The notes under the pieces were generated by a model. The model was given only the letters and a program-made list of their open reading frames with translations, made no database searches and was not told where the DNA came from. From Taeniopygia guttata (Eukaryota > Chordata > Aves > Passeriformes > Estrildidae), in NCBI RefSeq assembly GCF_048771995.1, contig NC_133032.1:23523501-23587500 (forward strand): DNA of 64,000 nt, given 5' to 3'. A program made the translations under genes and the position numbers. Below are positions 1-10,004 of the stretch, piece by piece. Position 1 is the stretch's first letter, and the number at the start of each line of letters is the position of its first letter.

Positions 1-1053
1 GTCATCCCAGGCTACTGTTCTGGCAGCTGCTCTGCACTTTGCCCTCCCATAAGGCCAGGAGTGGTGCAAGTAAACCACAGACCAGTGGAGATACAGCTTA
101 GCTGTCATCTCTTTCAGGGGTTTGATGTAGGAGCTCATGAGAATACCTGTGGGTGGACCCTGCCCTGGCTGTGCTCACCAGGTTTGCAGCGCAATTAGGT
201 CAAGTACCAGAAAATCCAAGAATGTTTTCCATATTCTCAGCCTGAGAGGTGGTATTTGCCCAGCTGAATGACCATTATTCACATTAGTACCCAAACTTCA
301 GAAGACTCTGGACCAATGCTATCCCTGCTGAGGCTGTTTGCTGTCTCTCTCCATCCCCAGCCTAACACTCTTAGTGCCGCTCATCCAGCACCATGAGAAG
401 GGGAAAAACACGGCATTGTCTTAAATACATGGTTCTCAGGGTTTCCAGCATTTCCACAGTGCTTCCTAGAGCAGATCCAGACAAGGAAAGGGAAATTTCT
501 GGCATTTCCCAGAGCATATAAGAGCAAGAAGAAATATGCTGGGAAAAGATGGGTTAGACAGTGCTGCCGTCCACTGAGGTTTGGCAGCTGACTTCTGTGA
601 GTTGGGAGGCAGGCTGGGAAGGGAGTGAGGTGCAACAGGGAAGAGAGCAAAGCTCCAGGAAAGAGCCCTTCCCCAGCTGGTGGCCAAAGCAGGCAGCAGC
701 CCCTCACAAAGGAGCCGCTGTGGCCAGGGGCTGTGGGTCGCAGTGGAAGCTGCAAGGCGTGTGTGCAGCCTGTGCCCTCCATGCCTGCCCTGCTGCAGTC
801 AGTGCCCAGCTGACACCCAAAAATCAAAGAAAAGAGTTTGCATCCCTTCCTCAAAAGCACAGCTCGGGTTGCAAATCCAAATGTATGGGCAAAATGTAAA
901 TGCATTGTGACAAGCTGTACGGGGAATCAAAACAAGGAACAAGGAGCGTATGTTTCTTTTAGAGAAATGTCCTTTATCTCGCAGACAGAATGAAGTGTGT
1001 GGCATTCAAATGTTAAGATTTTTACACACTTTCATGAAATACTAAAGAGAAAC

Positions 1054-1110
1054 CAAAAAAAAAAAAAGAAAGAAAGAAAAAAAAAGAAAAAAGAAAGCAA
1101 CAAGAAAATA
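1054..1110 (+). repeat. A-rich / (GAAA)n simple repeat
   Basis: Runs of A are interrupted by single G, including AGAAAGAAAGAAAA. It makes a purine-only tract of about 45 bases on the plus strand. Confidence 0.85.
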
Positions 1111-3556
1111 ACCCAAGTCCATGTCACTTCTCAGCTAGTTTGGTTATTGCTGCTCCTGAGTACTGTAACATATGCACTTTCCCTTTTGAAAATGTATCAA
1201 AGTTGTTATTTTGGGGGTGGGATAAACTCTTACCCATGCATATCTTATGTTTTGAAGCCAAGAATGCTTAAGAACCTGCTCTGGATCCGCACATCAGATG
1301 CATAAGTGATTAGTGACAAGTGACACAGAAACAGAGAATGTGCTGTGTTACAATGAATAATAAACACGCGCAATTTATGCAGGCAGAGCGAGCGAGGAGA
1401 TGGCATCCTGCACTTTTTCCATATAAATAATGTGAATCTCTCGGCAATGAAGCCAGGCCGACCAGGGAGTTTCTCCAGCCCGCCAGCCACGCAAACCGGC
1501 AGGAGAGAGCAGGAGGAGGGGTCACCCACCAACAGGGCTGCTCCTGGCTTATGGGCCATCACAGAATGAACTGGTGGCCAATAATAGTCTCGCAACTAGA
1601 ATCACTACAGAAATAAAATTCACAGTGGGCACAATTTTTCACTCTCTGGGAGAAAGGAGCTTTTAGGTAAAAGGTAAAAATTTACTGGAAAACACTCACA
1701 TGATTTTCTATTTCTTGCGTTTCAGGAGGCATCACTACAGTGATAGAATTAGTGGTGCTTCTCTGGAAAAAAAAAATATTTTAATGAAAAAACTTGATTT
1801 TTACATGAAATTTCTCCAGGAAAGGCAAGTACATGTCCCTGGGAGACTGTCAGGGCTGAAGAGATCTGACAGCAGGGGTTTCTGAAGGGCCATGGTGTAC
1901 CTCACCACTCCTGCATTCTCCATAAGCAAAATCACACACAACACCAAAAAGTCCCCCAAATTCCAAAGCCAGCCAGTCATTCATCCTCATTCCAGTATAT
2001 GTGATTTTCTTTTTGTATGCCTCTGCCACACACAAAGAGCAGAGCTGCAGGACAACGCACACACATACTCACACAATCCCACATCTCTCAGCCTCATGCT
2101 CCGCTGGGGGCACAGTCCCAGGCTGGACATATAGGCTCCTACAACATCCCCACTTTGCCACCATCTTTCCTCTGTCCCTTGCTGCCCTCCCACAAATGAG
2201 CCATCCTCCAGGGAAAAGAGAAAGACATCATTTTTTAAATTCAAAAAATATCCACCTGCAACTTAACTCTGGGCATTTTTTCCTGGCTGCCCTGGCCTGC
2301 CAACTCTGAGCAAGCTTTTCTCTGTCATTTTTGCACTCTCTCTACACTTTCAGAAATGCACTTGGATAAAAGTAGAACTGAGAGGGGAAAATGCATATTC
2401 TGTTAAATAAAAATTATAAAAAAGTTGAAAAAAGTGTCTAAAAGATGGATGTGTAAAGAAATCATAACCATACTTTAACTCTGAGTTTGAGTTATATAAA
2501 CTGTACTGTGGTAATTACCAAGCTCCTCCAGATTAATAAACAATTACCATAGTAACTACACTATCATATGAAACCTATGCTCATGAATTTTTAAAGCATA
2601 AATGGATATATACGCCAGTTGAAAAAGTCTCCTATTTATTTTGTTCCTAGAAGACGAGGGAGAGAGATCCATTAAAGGATCTCGTCAAGTTATTTCTTCC
2701 TCTGCTGGTTCCTGCAGTCACACTTCGGACAAGTGCCATATATTATGTACTAACTAGGAAAGTCCATTATGTGTGCAGGGCCTGGGGCTGGCAGGCAGCG
2801 GGGCTGGCTTCACACCCCACTCCCCTGGCAGCCCTTGTACCCTCATACCTTGTTTTCCCAGGGGGTTTCTTTATTTGCCAAAATTTAAGGGGTTTGTCGG
2901 GATAGCAGGCTATCCCTAGTGGGCTATTTTTATTCTTTTTATGGATTATGTGTGAGAAAAATTTCGAGTTGATGTTTCATGACCACACACAGGAAAGACA
3001 TCTCCATCAAATGTTTGATAAGCTGACTACTGTGAGAAAGTGCTTGCATGCAAATCTAACTTTCCACGGCACAGTGTGCCTTGTTTTCAGCACATCCACC
3101 AGTGTCCAACTAGGCTGACCCCACCAGAGGACATGTCACATCCTGTTTTCTATGTCTGGAAAAATCTAGTGTGGTCTGCTCTTGTGCCAGTGCTCTGCAC
3201 CCGGGACTAAGTCAGGCATATGCATTCAGCCACCAGGAAAGGGCTCTCTGCAGCCCCTGTTCTCTGCATGGAGGGGAAGGGCCAATGCTCCAGCAGAGCA
3301 GCACTACCCAGGGGCAGACCTCTGTTACCTGCCAGCCAACAACACAGACCCTCAGGCACACAGCAGGAAGGACATCCCAGTCTGACATTGCCTTTTCCCC
3401 CAGAGCCCAGGCAAAGCAGCCCCTCAGGACTGACCTGCACTCTTCTGTCTCTGAGGCGCTCCTGACAAAATGTGCCAAAATTTGCCAAAAGTGGCCTCAA
3501 TTGTAGGAGGCATCAATGATTAAAAGCAGTCTATGAGATGCACCCAAGGTCATTAG

Positions 3557-3573
3557 AAAAAAAAAAAAAAAAA
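3557..3573 (+). repeat. A17 homopolymer
   Basis: Seventeen consecutive A residues. No retroposed gene sequence is apparent before it. Confidence 0.9.
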
Positions 3574-4139
3574 GGCTTTCTCCTGCCCCAGTATCAACTA
3601 TTGTTTTCACACTGTCACAGACAAAACTTTGGTTTGAAAACTCGTACTCATAGTCCAGAGCTTTAACACAGCTGAGCCTGGCTTTACCACACTTTGCAAT
3701 TTGTAACATGTAAAAAAAAAGAAAATCTCAAAATGACAGATAACAAGATTATATGTCAACCTGTTGATCATTCTGACAGGAAAGCTGAAAAGCAGCCTTG
3801 AGTCAAAAAATAATGTTCAGCATTTGCAGTAATAGTCTAAAACATGAGGTGAGACCTCTACGCTTCAAGGTGGAGTTGCTTACTTTTGATAATTTTGATG
3901 AGCTGAAATAATATCTCCCTTTTTGCAAGAAAGTATTTCTTCAGTCACTCTGAGATTTAGGAAAGTCATTAAATCCTTGTGGATTGAAGGTAGAAAAATA
4001 AATTGTATGTATTTTAGACTTTGAATGATCTTCCTATAGCAATTTTCGGGGAAAAAAACTAAGAAGAAATCTGCAATTTTAATCTCCTCAGTAGCTTCCC
4101 ATAACTAAACAAGCAGAACACCACAGTACAAATGTGGAT

Positions 4140-4660
4140 GTTACATGTCATCTTGATCTGCTGCTTTTTTCTTTCATTAAAGCTTTAATGCAGCAATTAT
4201 GGCTACGTTGCCCTATAAAAAAAGGAAAAGGCAGTTTGCTTTAAAAAGTGAAATTGCATAGCCTACTATTTAATTATACACAAATGTAAATGGCCTATTT
4301 TTCCATAACTGGTTATTACAGCACTGTTTTACTTTCTGAGTTTTCACAATCTCTAAAACCTACAATGGTTCCTGCTATATAATTGTTTTGCTACATTATT
4401 GTTTTCATCTTATTTTTTCTTTTAATGCGAGTGCAGCGGGATAAATCTTGGTTTTAAGCCAGCCAGTACTTCATCTACTTAAGCTTTTATAGATGAAGAT
4501 TGCTGTAATTATCAGAATACCCGCTTATTTCTGAAGTATTATCTTGGCAACCTGCTGGCATTTACAACCAATTAACAAGCTTTGCCCATTAGTTGCATAA
4601 GGGGTATCACAGAGTAAAGCCATTGTGTGCTAATTTTCTATTTTAGATAATCAGTTTGGC
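4140..4660. promoter_or_regulatory. Candidate conserved non-coding element
   Basis: An AT-rich block crowded with homeodomain-type cores (TTAAT, TAATTA, ATTA). It contains the perfect 16-base palindrome CATTAAAGCTTTAATG (4175-4190) and a mixed-composition segment (TGTAATTATCAGAATACC, AACCTGCTGGCATTTAC, AACCAATTAACAAGCTTTGC) of the kind seen in vertebrate developmental enhancers. There is no ORF or repeat signature. Conservation cannot be measured from one sequence, so this is a compositional judgement. Confidence 0.35.
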
Positions 4661-5009
4661 CATCCAGAATGGAAAGGGGAAGAAAAGAAAGGTTTGACAC
4701 CCAGTGGCAGACATGTAAAAATTACTACATGCCCCCCTGAGACAAAGGTATCCAGCGACTGCATGATTGCTTCACTGTCGTCACCACTGGGTTTTAAGTA
4801 TTTATTCCCTTTGTCTCTTTTGGAAGAGAAAATAGAAAGTACAGCTTCAGCAAAGTAATCATGTCCTCTTTTTTTATTTTTTAAACAGACTGGCTTCTCT
4901 CTCTGTCCTCGCGGGCTTGTAATTTCACCAAATTGTACAAATGTTAAACACGATTTTAAAAAAGAAAAAAAGGAAAGGGGGAAAAAAAGAGCAAGCAAGA
5001 GTGAAGCCT

Positions 5010-5270
5010 GTTTGCCAGCGCAAATCTCAGCCTTCCTCCCCTGATCGCGGGGCCGAGCAGAGCCCTCCTGCCAAAGGCAGCCCCTCGCTCGTGCCGCTGC
5101 ACCGCCCTTGGTTAAAGCCATGTGCCGGCTGCGGGTTTAACCAGGCGCTGCTATGAGCAAATGGGCTCCCGGCCGACATTCGGCCCCGGCTGCTGAGCCG
5201 CTGCCAGCCCCGGATGCCTCCTCCCTGCCCTGGAGGGTTTTTTTAAGCATTAACCTTTGGTCGAGGCACT
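5010..5270. promoter_or_regulatory. Weak CpG-enriched patch
   Basis: Compared with its AT-rich neighbours this stretch has clustered CpG (GATCGCGGGGCCGAGC, CTCGTGCCGCTGCACCGCCC, CCCGGCCGACATTCGGCCCC). It is shorter and sparser than the island at 19.2-19.8 kb and directly follows an AT-rich, enhancer-like block. Minus-strand ORFs crossing it (156 and 160 codons) have no domain features. Confidence 0.45.
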
Positions 5271-5693
5271 GTTTCCTTTCCCTGCTCCTGGTGCAGAGCA
5301 GGGAGGATGCATCGCCATTTGGGTGCCCTGGGCAGGAGAATGCTCCCGCCTGTGACTGTAGTGCTGCATTTTCACAGCACTTCCTGAAGAGCTCATCCCC
5401 ACCAGACCCATCTCCAGAGCTGCCCCATGAGCACCCCAACCCTGCTTTGCTGCCCCATCCACACAGCCTGTGACTGGTCCTGTCTTGAGGACATGCACTC
5501 CAAATCAGGCACAGAGGGAAGTGGGCACAGCTTGCAGCACCGCTCTGCCCCTGCCCTTCCATTGACCCCACTGACACCAGTCCCTGTTTCCACCTTCCCA
5601 CCCCATCCCTGCTGCCCAACCAGCACCAGGCATGAGGCTCAGTCCTCCTTGATCTCCTGCTGACTCCAGGTCATGAACTTGGCCCTTCTGTAC

Positions 5694-5800
5694 ATCTCCA
5701 TCCCATTTTAGATGAGGCAACCAGGACCATAAGGGTCTCCTCCCTGCTGCGGCTTGCCCCACACCACATGGCAAGGGGAGAAATGGGTCTCTGATCCTAC
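5694..5800 (-). mobile_element. MIR-like SINE core relic
   Basis: CCATCCCATTTTAGATGAGG, followed by GCTTGCCCCACACCACATGG and GAAATGGGTCTCTGATCCTA, follows the reverse complement of the MIR core (CCATTTTACAGATGAGGAAAC..., CTTGCCCAAGGTCACACAGC..., GGATTCGAACCCAGG). It carries deletions and many substitutions, as expected for an element of this age. Confidence 0.55.
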
Positions 5801-6039
5801 CCAAAAAGCCTCAAGGTAAATAACAACGATTCAATTATTATGCTGGAGGAAACAGGATTTACCCATTTAATTGTATATAAAATTAGACATTGACCTGGTA
5901 TAGATGCCTGTGTTTTGTAATAAGGAGAGAAACTAATCAGTTTGAAGATGAGCGCAGTCCTTAAAGCATGGTTAGATCCCATTTACTCCATTGAACAGAA
6001 CGGGTGGATGGTTCACGTTGTAAAATGGTTTTATAAAAT

Positions 6040-6440
6040 GTAGTGAACTGTACAATGACGTGTTTTATTTGCCTCCTGTGGTTTAGATTCATATTTTGCT
6101 TTAGCATAAGTTAAACAAAATTAAGACTATGATTATGCTAAGAGGATGTAGCCAGTAAAGACAGAAAATGTTGAACTCTTCAAAGTCATAAAGAATTGTC
6201 AACTGTGCAATTAGTAAAGGCTGAACATACACACTGAAGTCTATTAAGTCATAAATGAATGAGAAAAATGTAGTGCTTGAAAATTTAATGCATATTTGTC
6301 TTAAGTATTTTAAATTAATTGCTATTGGCTACAATCTTTAGAAAATATAAGATTTAAGTAAGGTACAGTATAAACCCTCCTATAAAGTAAATCTAATTAC
6401 ATAGCCAAACTACCTAAAAATTATTTCAGCTACTGAAAAG
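6040..6440. promoter_or_regulatory. Candidate conserved non-coding element (AT-rich)
   Basis: AT-rich, low in simple repeats and free of long ORFs, with repeated homeodomain/POU-like cores (ATTATGCTAAG, TTTAATGCATAT, TAAATTAATTGC). It has the mixed-motif texture of vertebrate enhancers. No direct proof is possible from one genome. Confidence 0.25.
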
Positions 6441-6927
6441 AAGTAAGAAAGGTTGATGAGCCGTGTACTGGGGACAGTTTGGAGCTCCCTGCAGCCTGTT
6501 TCTTCTGATGCTGCCCCAGCTCAAGCACCTTGAAGCCCCTCCAGTGCTGTCAGGGAGCACAGATCAGCTATCTCCAGCATCACAAGAGCTCACATGTCTC
6601 CTTTTTGGGCACCTCTGGACAGTTTTCCCCCTCAGGTTTCCATTTTTCTAATATAGAAAAAAGGGAACTTGTATTTTAGAGGAATTTCTTTCAAAGTCTC
6701 AGGTGAAAAAGCTATTAAAAATTTATTTGCCCAATTCTAATTAAGTCATTCCCAGTCAAGAGTAGTGTGCCCCAATAGCCTTGCCAAGATGATGACAGAG
6801 GCAACTGGAAAATGAGTGAGCAGAGAAATTCTCCCCAGGGAAATGAAATAGTACCCAAATTACCACCATATCTTCTGCATCTGCAAAGAAGGAGACATGT
6901 TCCTCCAGGACTCTACTCTTCAACACT

Positions 6928-7040
6928 AATATTATTATTAAATATTTACATACCACCCTAAGTTTGCATGACACTTTACAGAGATAAAAGATGCTCTCTT
7001 TGCACTGAAGATCTTACAACCTACATCAGACACTGAAAGT
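6928..7040 (-). mobile_element. Ancient amniote interspersed repeat relic (unnamed)
   Basis: An ATTATTATTA tract is followed by ACACTTTACAGAGATAAAAG, then CTCTTTGCACTGAAGATC and TTACAACCTACATCAGACAC. The same order (ATT tail, TTTACA, TGCCCCGAAGAGCTTACA, CAGTCTAAATAGAC) occurs in a very old repeat that I recall as common in turtles and birds. I cannot attach a family name with confidence. Confidence 0.4.
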
Positions 7041-8319
7041 AAAATTAGCAGGAAGAAGACATGATGAAGATAGAGAAAAGGATCTAATGCTGGTGACCCA
7101 AAAGCATTTTTAGATTGTAACAGCATGTGGACATGTAGCACTAGGACTGACAAAAGCTCATGGCTCTGGGGCTCTTTTTGCTTTTAGTAGCCATTTGACC
7201 ACCTTCAAATTCATGGTAGCCATGTGGACCTATTTCCCTACAGCTTTGAGCCAAAGAAAGAAAATAATGCCATCCTGTAACCACTAGAAATTTTTTTTCA
7301 ACTGATTTGTCTAAGGAAAAGAGAAGTCAGGCTGCAAGAGTTCAGCAGGTCTGGGCTGGACAAGTGGGAGAAAGGCCTGTGCACTACAGCACCGAGCTGA
7401 ACATAGAAGTGAGAGTTGCTTGGTTCTTCAGCTTGAGTTTCCTCCATTTTGATTAATTCCCTCACTTCATTTTCATTTCTGCCAGTGTAACCAGAGAGCC
7501 ATGATGAATCAGCCTTCCATCTCAGATACCCTGGGCTGGGGCTGCTCTGGCCTTTCACTGGGGCTGGAGAGACAGCAGCAGGAAATCAAAGCAGCAAAGG
7601 TGGACAGGTGGAGATCCTCAGCACAACTCTACCTGTCCAGGGCATGGGGTGGGCACCTACCTGGCAAAGTACAGGAAACACACCTCTGTAGGAATGATGC
7701 TAAAAGCCCCTCTCGAGGAGGGTAACACCCTTTCTACAAAGTGTGTAAAATAGTTTAACATATTTTAATGTAGACATTGCTCCTGTGGGTAACCAAAGCA
7801 AGCCCAGCATTAAGCTGCAGTAGGATGCAGCCTCCAGACATGAAGGGGACTTGACAGCCCCAAGCCCACCCTGCAGCTCTCTCTCTGCAGTGCTGCACCC
7901 AAAACTCCCCAGGATGGGAGACTTTGGAAGTAACAGCAGCAAGGACAAGGCCACCAGGCTTGAGAACAAGGGCCAGTCAAAGAGGAGATGTGCTGGAGCT
8001 TCCACCACAGGGATCCAGCTCAGGTGGCAAAAACCCCTTCTGGGTCCTCACTGCCCACCTATTATTTTCATTCACAAATTTGGTGATCAAGAAAAAGACA
8101 TTTGCTGCCTTTTAAATTTTTAAAACTAATCTTAGCATAAATCAATGGCAATGAAAGCTTTCCCCAGGTTTCCCAGAAAATACACTTTGTTGATGGACCT
8201 GAGGCATCATGCAGAGAGAAGCAACAGCACACATCCAATTCTCTGAGACAACAACAGGCAGGACGTGCAGGGCAGAGGAGGTGCAGTCTGAGGCTTCCAG
8301 CAGCACAGAGATGCAGGCA
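7041..8319. other. No gene seen
   Basis: Unique sequence. The overlapping ORFs at 7298-8123 are on both strands with no domain features. A GC-richer patch at 7500-8050 explains their length. Confidence 0.5.
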
Positions 8320-8367
8320 CACACATGCACACAGACACACACACATACATGCACATACACACATATA
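8320..8367 (+). repeat. Imperfect (CA)n microsatellite
   Basis: Alternating CA interrupted by TG and GA (CACACACATGCACACAGACA and onward). It immediately precedes the MIR-type relic by about 110 bases. Confidence 0.85.
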
Positions 8368-8480
8368 AATGCTCCCAGCAATTCAGTTAGATTAATTTGC
8401 TTTGGCTATTCCATTATTTTCCTGGTAGAGTACTTAAAGAATCAGGTTAAGCCTTTGCATTAGATACACAAACAATGCTC

Positions 8481-8583
8481 CTTTACCTCCACATGGGTGT
8501 TGTGAGACTTTAATTAATGTTTGTAAAGTGCTTTCAGATCCACAGAAGAAAGGCACTATAGAAGTGTATAGTCTGATTATTTC
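8481..8583 (+). mobile_element. Ancient MIR/L2-type tail (CORE-SINE relic)
   Basis: The order TTACCTCCACATGGGTGTTG, GTGAGACTTTAATTAATG, then TTTGTAAAGTGCTTTCAGA and AAAGGCACTATAGAAGTG matches the 3' half of amniote MIR/L2-tailed repeats. Their consensus has CCTACCTCA..GGGTTGTTGTGAGG, GTAAAGCGCTTTGAGATCC and GAAAGGCGCTATATAAGTGC. The copy is diverged but continuous for about 100 bases. Such elements predate the bird-mammal split and are sometimes exapted as regulatory DNA. Confidence 0.7.
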
Positions 8584-9861
8584 ACAGCATACAAAAGTAG
8601 AGGTGAAAAGAAGTAGTCTCCTCCTTATACATAAAACTACTGATCTCAACTCCTGCATTAAAAACACCCCAAGATGTTAAGGAAGAAAAGAATTCTGACC
8701 ATGAACCTACTTCAGGCTTCCCCTTTGCCTTTTTCATCTGATTTCTGGTTGAGTGAAATAATAAGCTATTGTATTGCTGTAAACTCTTTGTAAGTAGATT
8801 TGACTAAGACAACAGAGTTCAGTGCCAGCAGCTACTCTGATCATTCTTTTAAATGGAAATTTACCGTCTGCTGCATCACATGGAAAAAATATAGAACTAT
8901 TTTTCACAGCTTGTTCACTGAACAGATTATTGGAGGGAAGAAAAATAAAAAGGCTTCATTTTCTACAGATCCCAAATCTTAGTGTAGAAAGTCTTGGCAA
9001 TTTCCTTTTGAGAGGAGACAGATTTCACTTTCACATTGATTTAACAATGAGAAGTGCATCCAAAATGAGGGCCTGATTCTGAGCATTTAAATGGTTAGCC
9101 ATAGCTGACTCCACGGCTTATCTATGGGAGAAAAACTGCTCACATCAATAAGCCTTTGTAGGATCTGGTCCTAATATAGAACCAGTTCTCAATGTCATAA
9201 AATCACTTTTAACAGCATCTTGTGTTACATTTAATTTATTTCACATGGCCTCATAAAATAAGATAAAAGCTTGTAAGTCTAAAAGTCATATTAAAAGGAT
9301 TGGAAAAAATCTCCCTACCATGTATTGGTGTTTATTAAGTATTATCTTCATGCAACTTACACACTTTTAACTCCAGAATTTCCAAATTGTTTCTAATCCT
9401 AATGGCAGTCATCAAGAGCTGAGAGTGAATAATGTAAATATATTACAACACACTCATTTATTGGAGAAGAAACTCCTTCCCAAAGCTCTCATGAGACCCG
9501 GTCATCCCTTTCAGCTCGAGGCAGGAGCACAGGGCCTTACACGGGTGCCTTTCCCCTCATTTGGGTGGGGCATGGACAGACAAAGTACAGCAGTGTGGTC
9601 TGATTTCCAAACTTAGCCCAGGAAACTTGGGGATGACAGACACAAGAAGCACTGGCTTGCACCATGTCAATCTAACAGTGGCCTAAAAAATGCACAAGCA
9701 TCTGTTCTTTAATGTACAGAAAATCTCCAGACACAAAAACATCCTTGGGGACAAAAAGTATTCACTTTTTAAATGAAGGTGATGGAGGGCCTCCCCTGCA
9801 CCACTGTAAATGTGCTTTCTGCTTCAGCCCAGAGAGGGGAAGGAAGGAACTGGAGCCATGG
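8584..9861. other. No gene seen
   Basis: AT-rich unique sequence up to the SINE, with a possible old repeat at 9068-9176. No ORF longer than 90 codons. Confidence 0.5.
9068..9176. mobile_element. Possible old repeat with GGGCCTGATTCTG motif
   Basis: GGGCCTGATTCTGAGCATTT, then GCTGACTCCA and a closing GGATCTGGTCC, resemble an old sauropsid repeat that starts with a GGCCTGATTCTG motif and ends in its near-inverse. The match is only by recall of motif order, so this is a weak call. Confidence 0.3.
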
Positions 9862-10004
9862 TCCCCAGGTCAGCAGGTCTGCTGGTCAGAGCACACTGCT
9901 AATAATGCCAAGGTTGTGGGTTTGATCCCATAGGATCTATTCACCTAAGAGATGGCCTTGAAGATCTTAGTGTGTCTCTTCCAATTCAGAACATTCTGTG
10001 ATTT
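9862..10004 (+). mobile_element. TguSINE1-like SINE: tRNA-Ile head with CR1 tail
   Basis: The 5' part is a recognisable decayed tRNA-Ile. It has an A-box-like CTGGTCAGAGCAC, an anticodon-arm segment TGCTAATAATGCCAAGG and a B-box GTGGGTTTGATCCC. It runs into CTATTCACCTAAGAGATGG, then a CR1-type tail with TCTCTTCCAATTCAGAACAT and a final TTCTGTGATTT. This head-plus-tail order is that of TguSINE1, a SINE described from passerine birds and mobilised by CR1 machinery. The copy is diverged, and the acceptor stem and exact ends are unclear; I found no target-site duplication. It is the best lineage marker in the window. Confidence 0.85.

Larger units (their letters stand above)
1..4139. other. No gene seen; unique non-coding sequence
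   Basis: ORFs here are short, overlap on both strands and lack recognisable domains. An A-rich (GAAA)n-like stretch lies at about 1054-1110 and an A17 run at 3557-3573. Short AC-rich tracts lie near 2050-2090. The AT-rich block at about 2400-2640 has a conserved-element look (TAATTACC, TTAATAAACAATTACC), but nothing decisive. Confidence 0.5.

Noticed and set aside
4651..5121. 156-codon minus-strand ORF entering the CpG-enriched patch
   Set aside because: Low-complexity at the start, no recognisable motif, and no plausible splice donor at a matching phase.
9881..9935. Functional tRNA-Ile gene
   Set aside because: The tRNA-like part has a decayed acceptor stem and substituted arms and continues into a CR1-type tail, so it is a SINE head.
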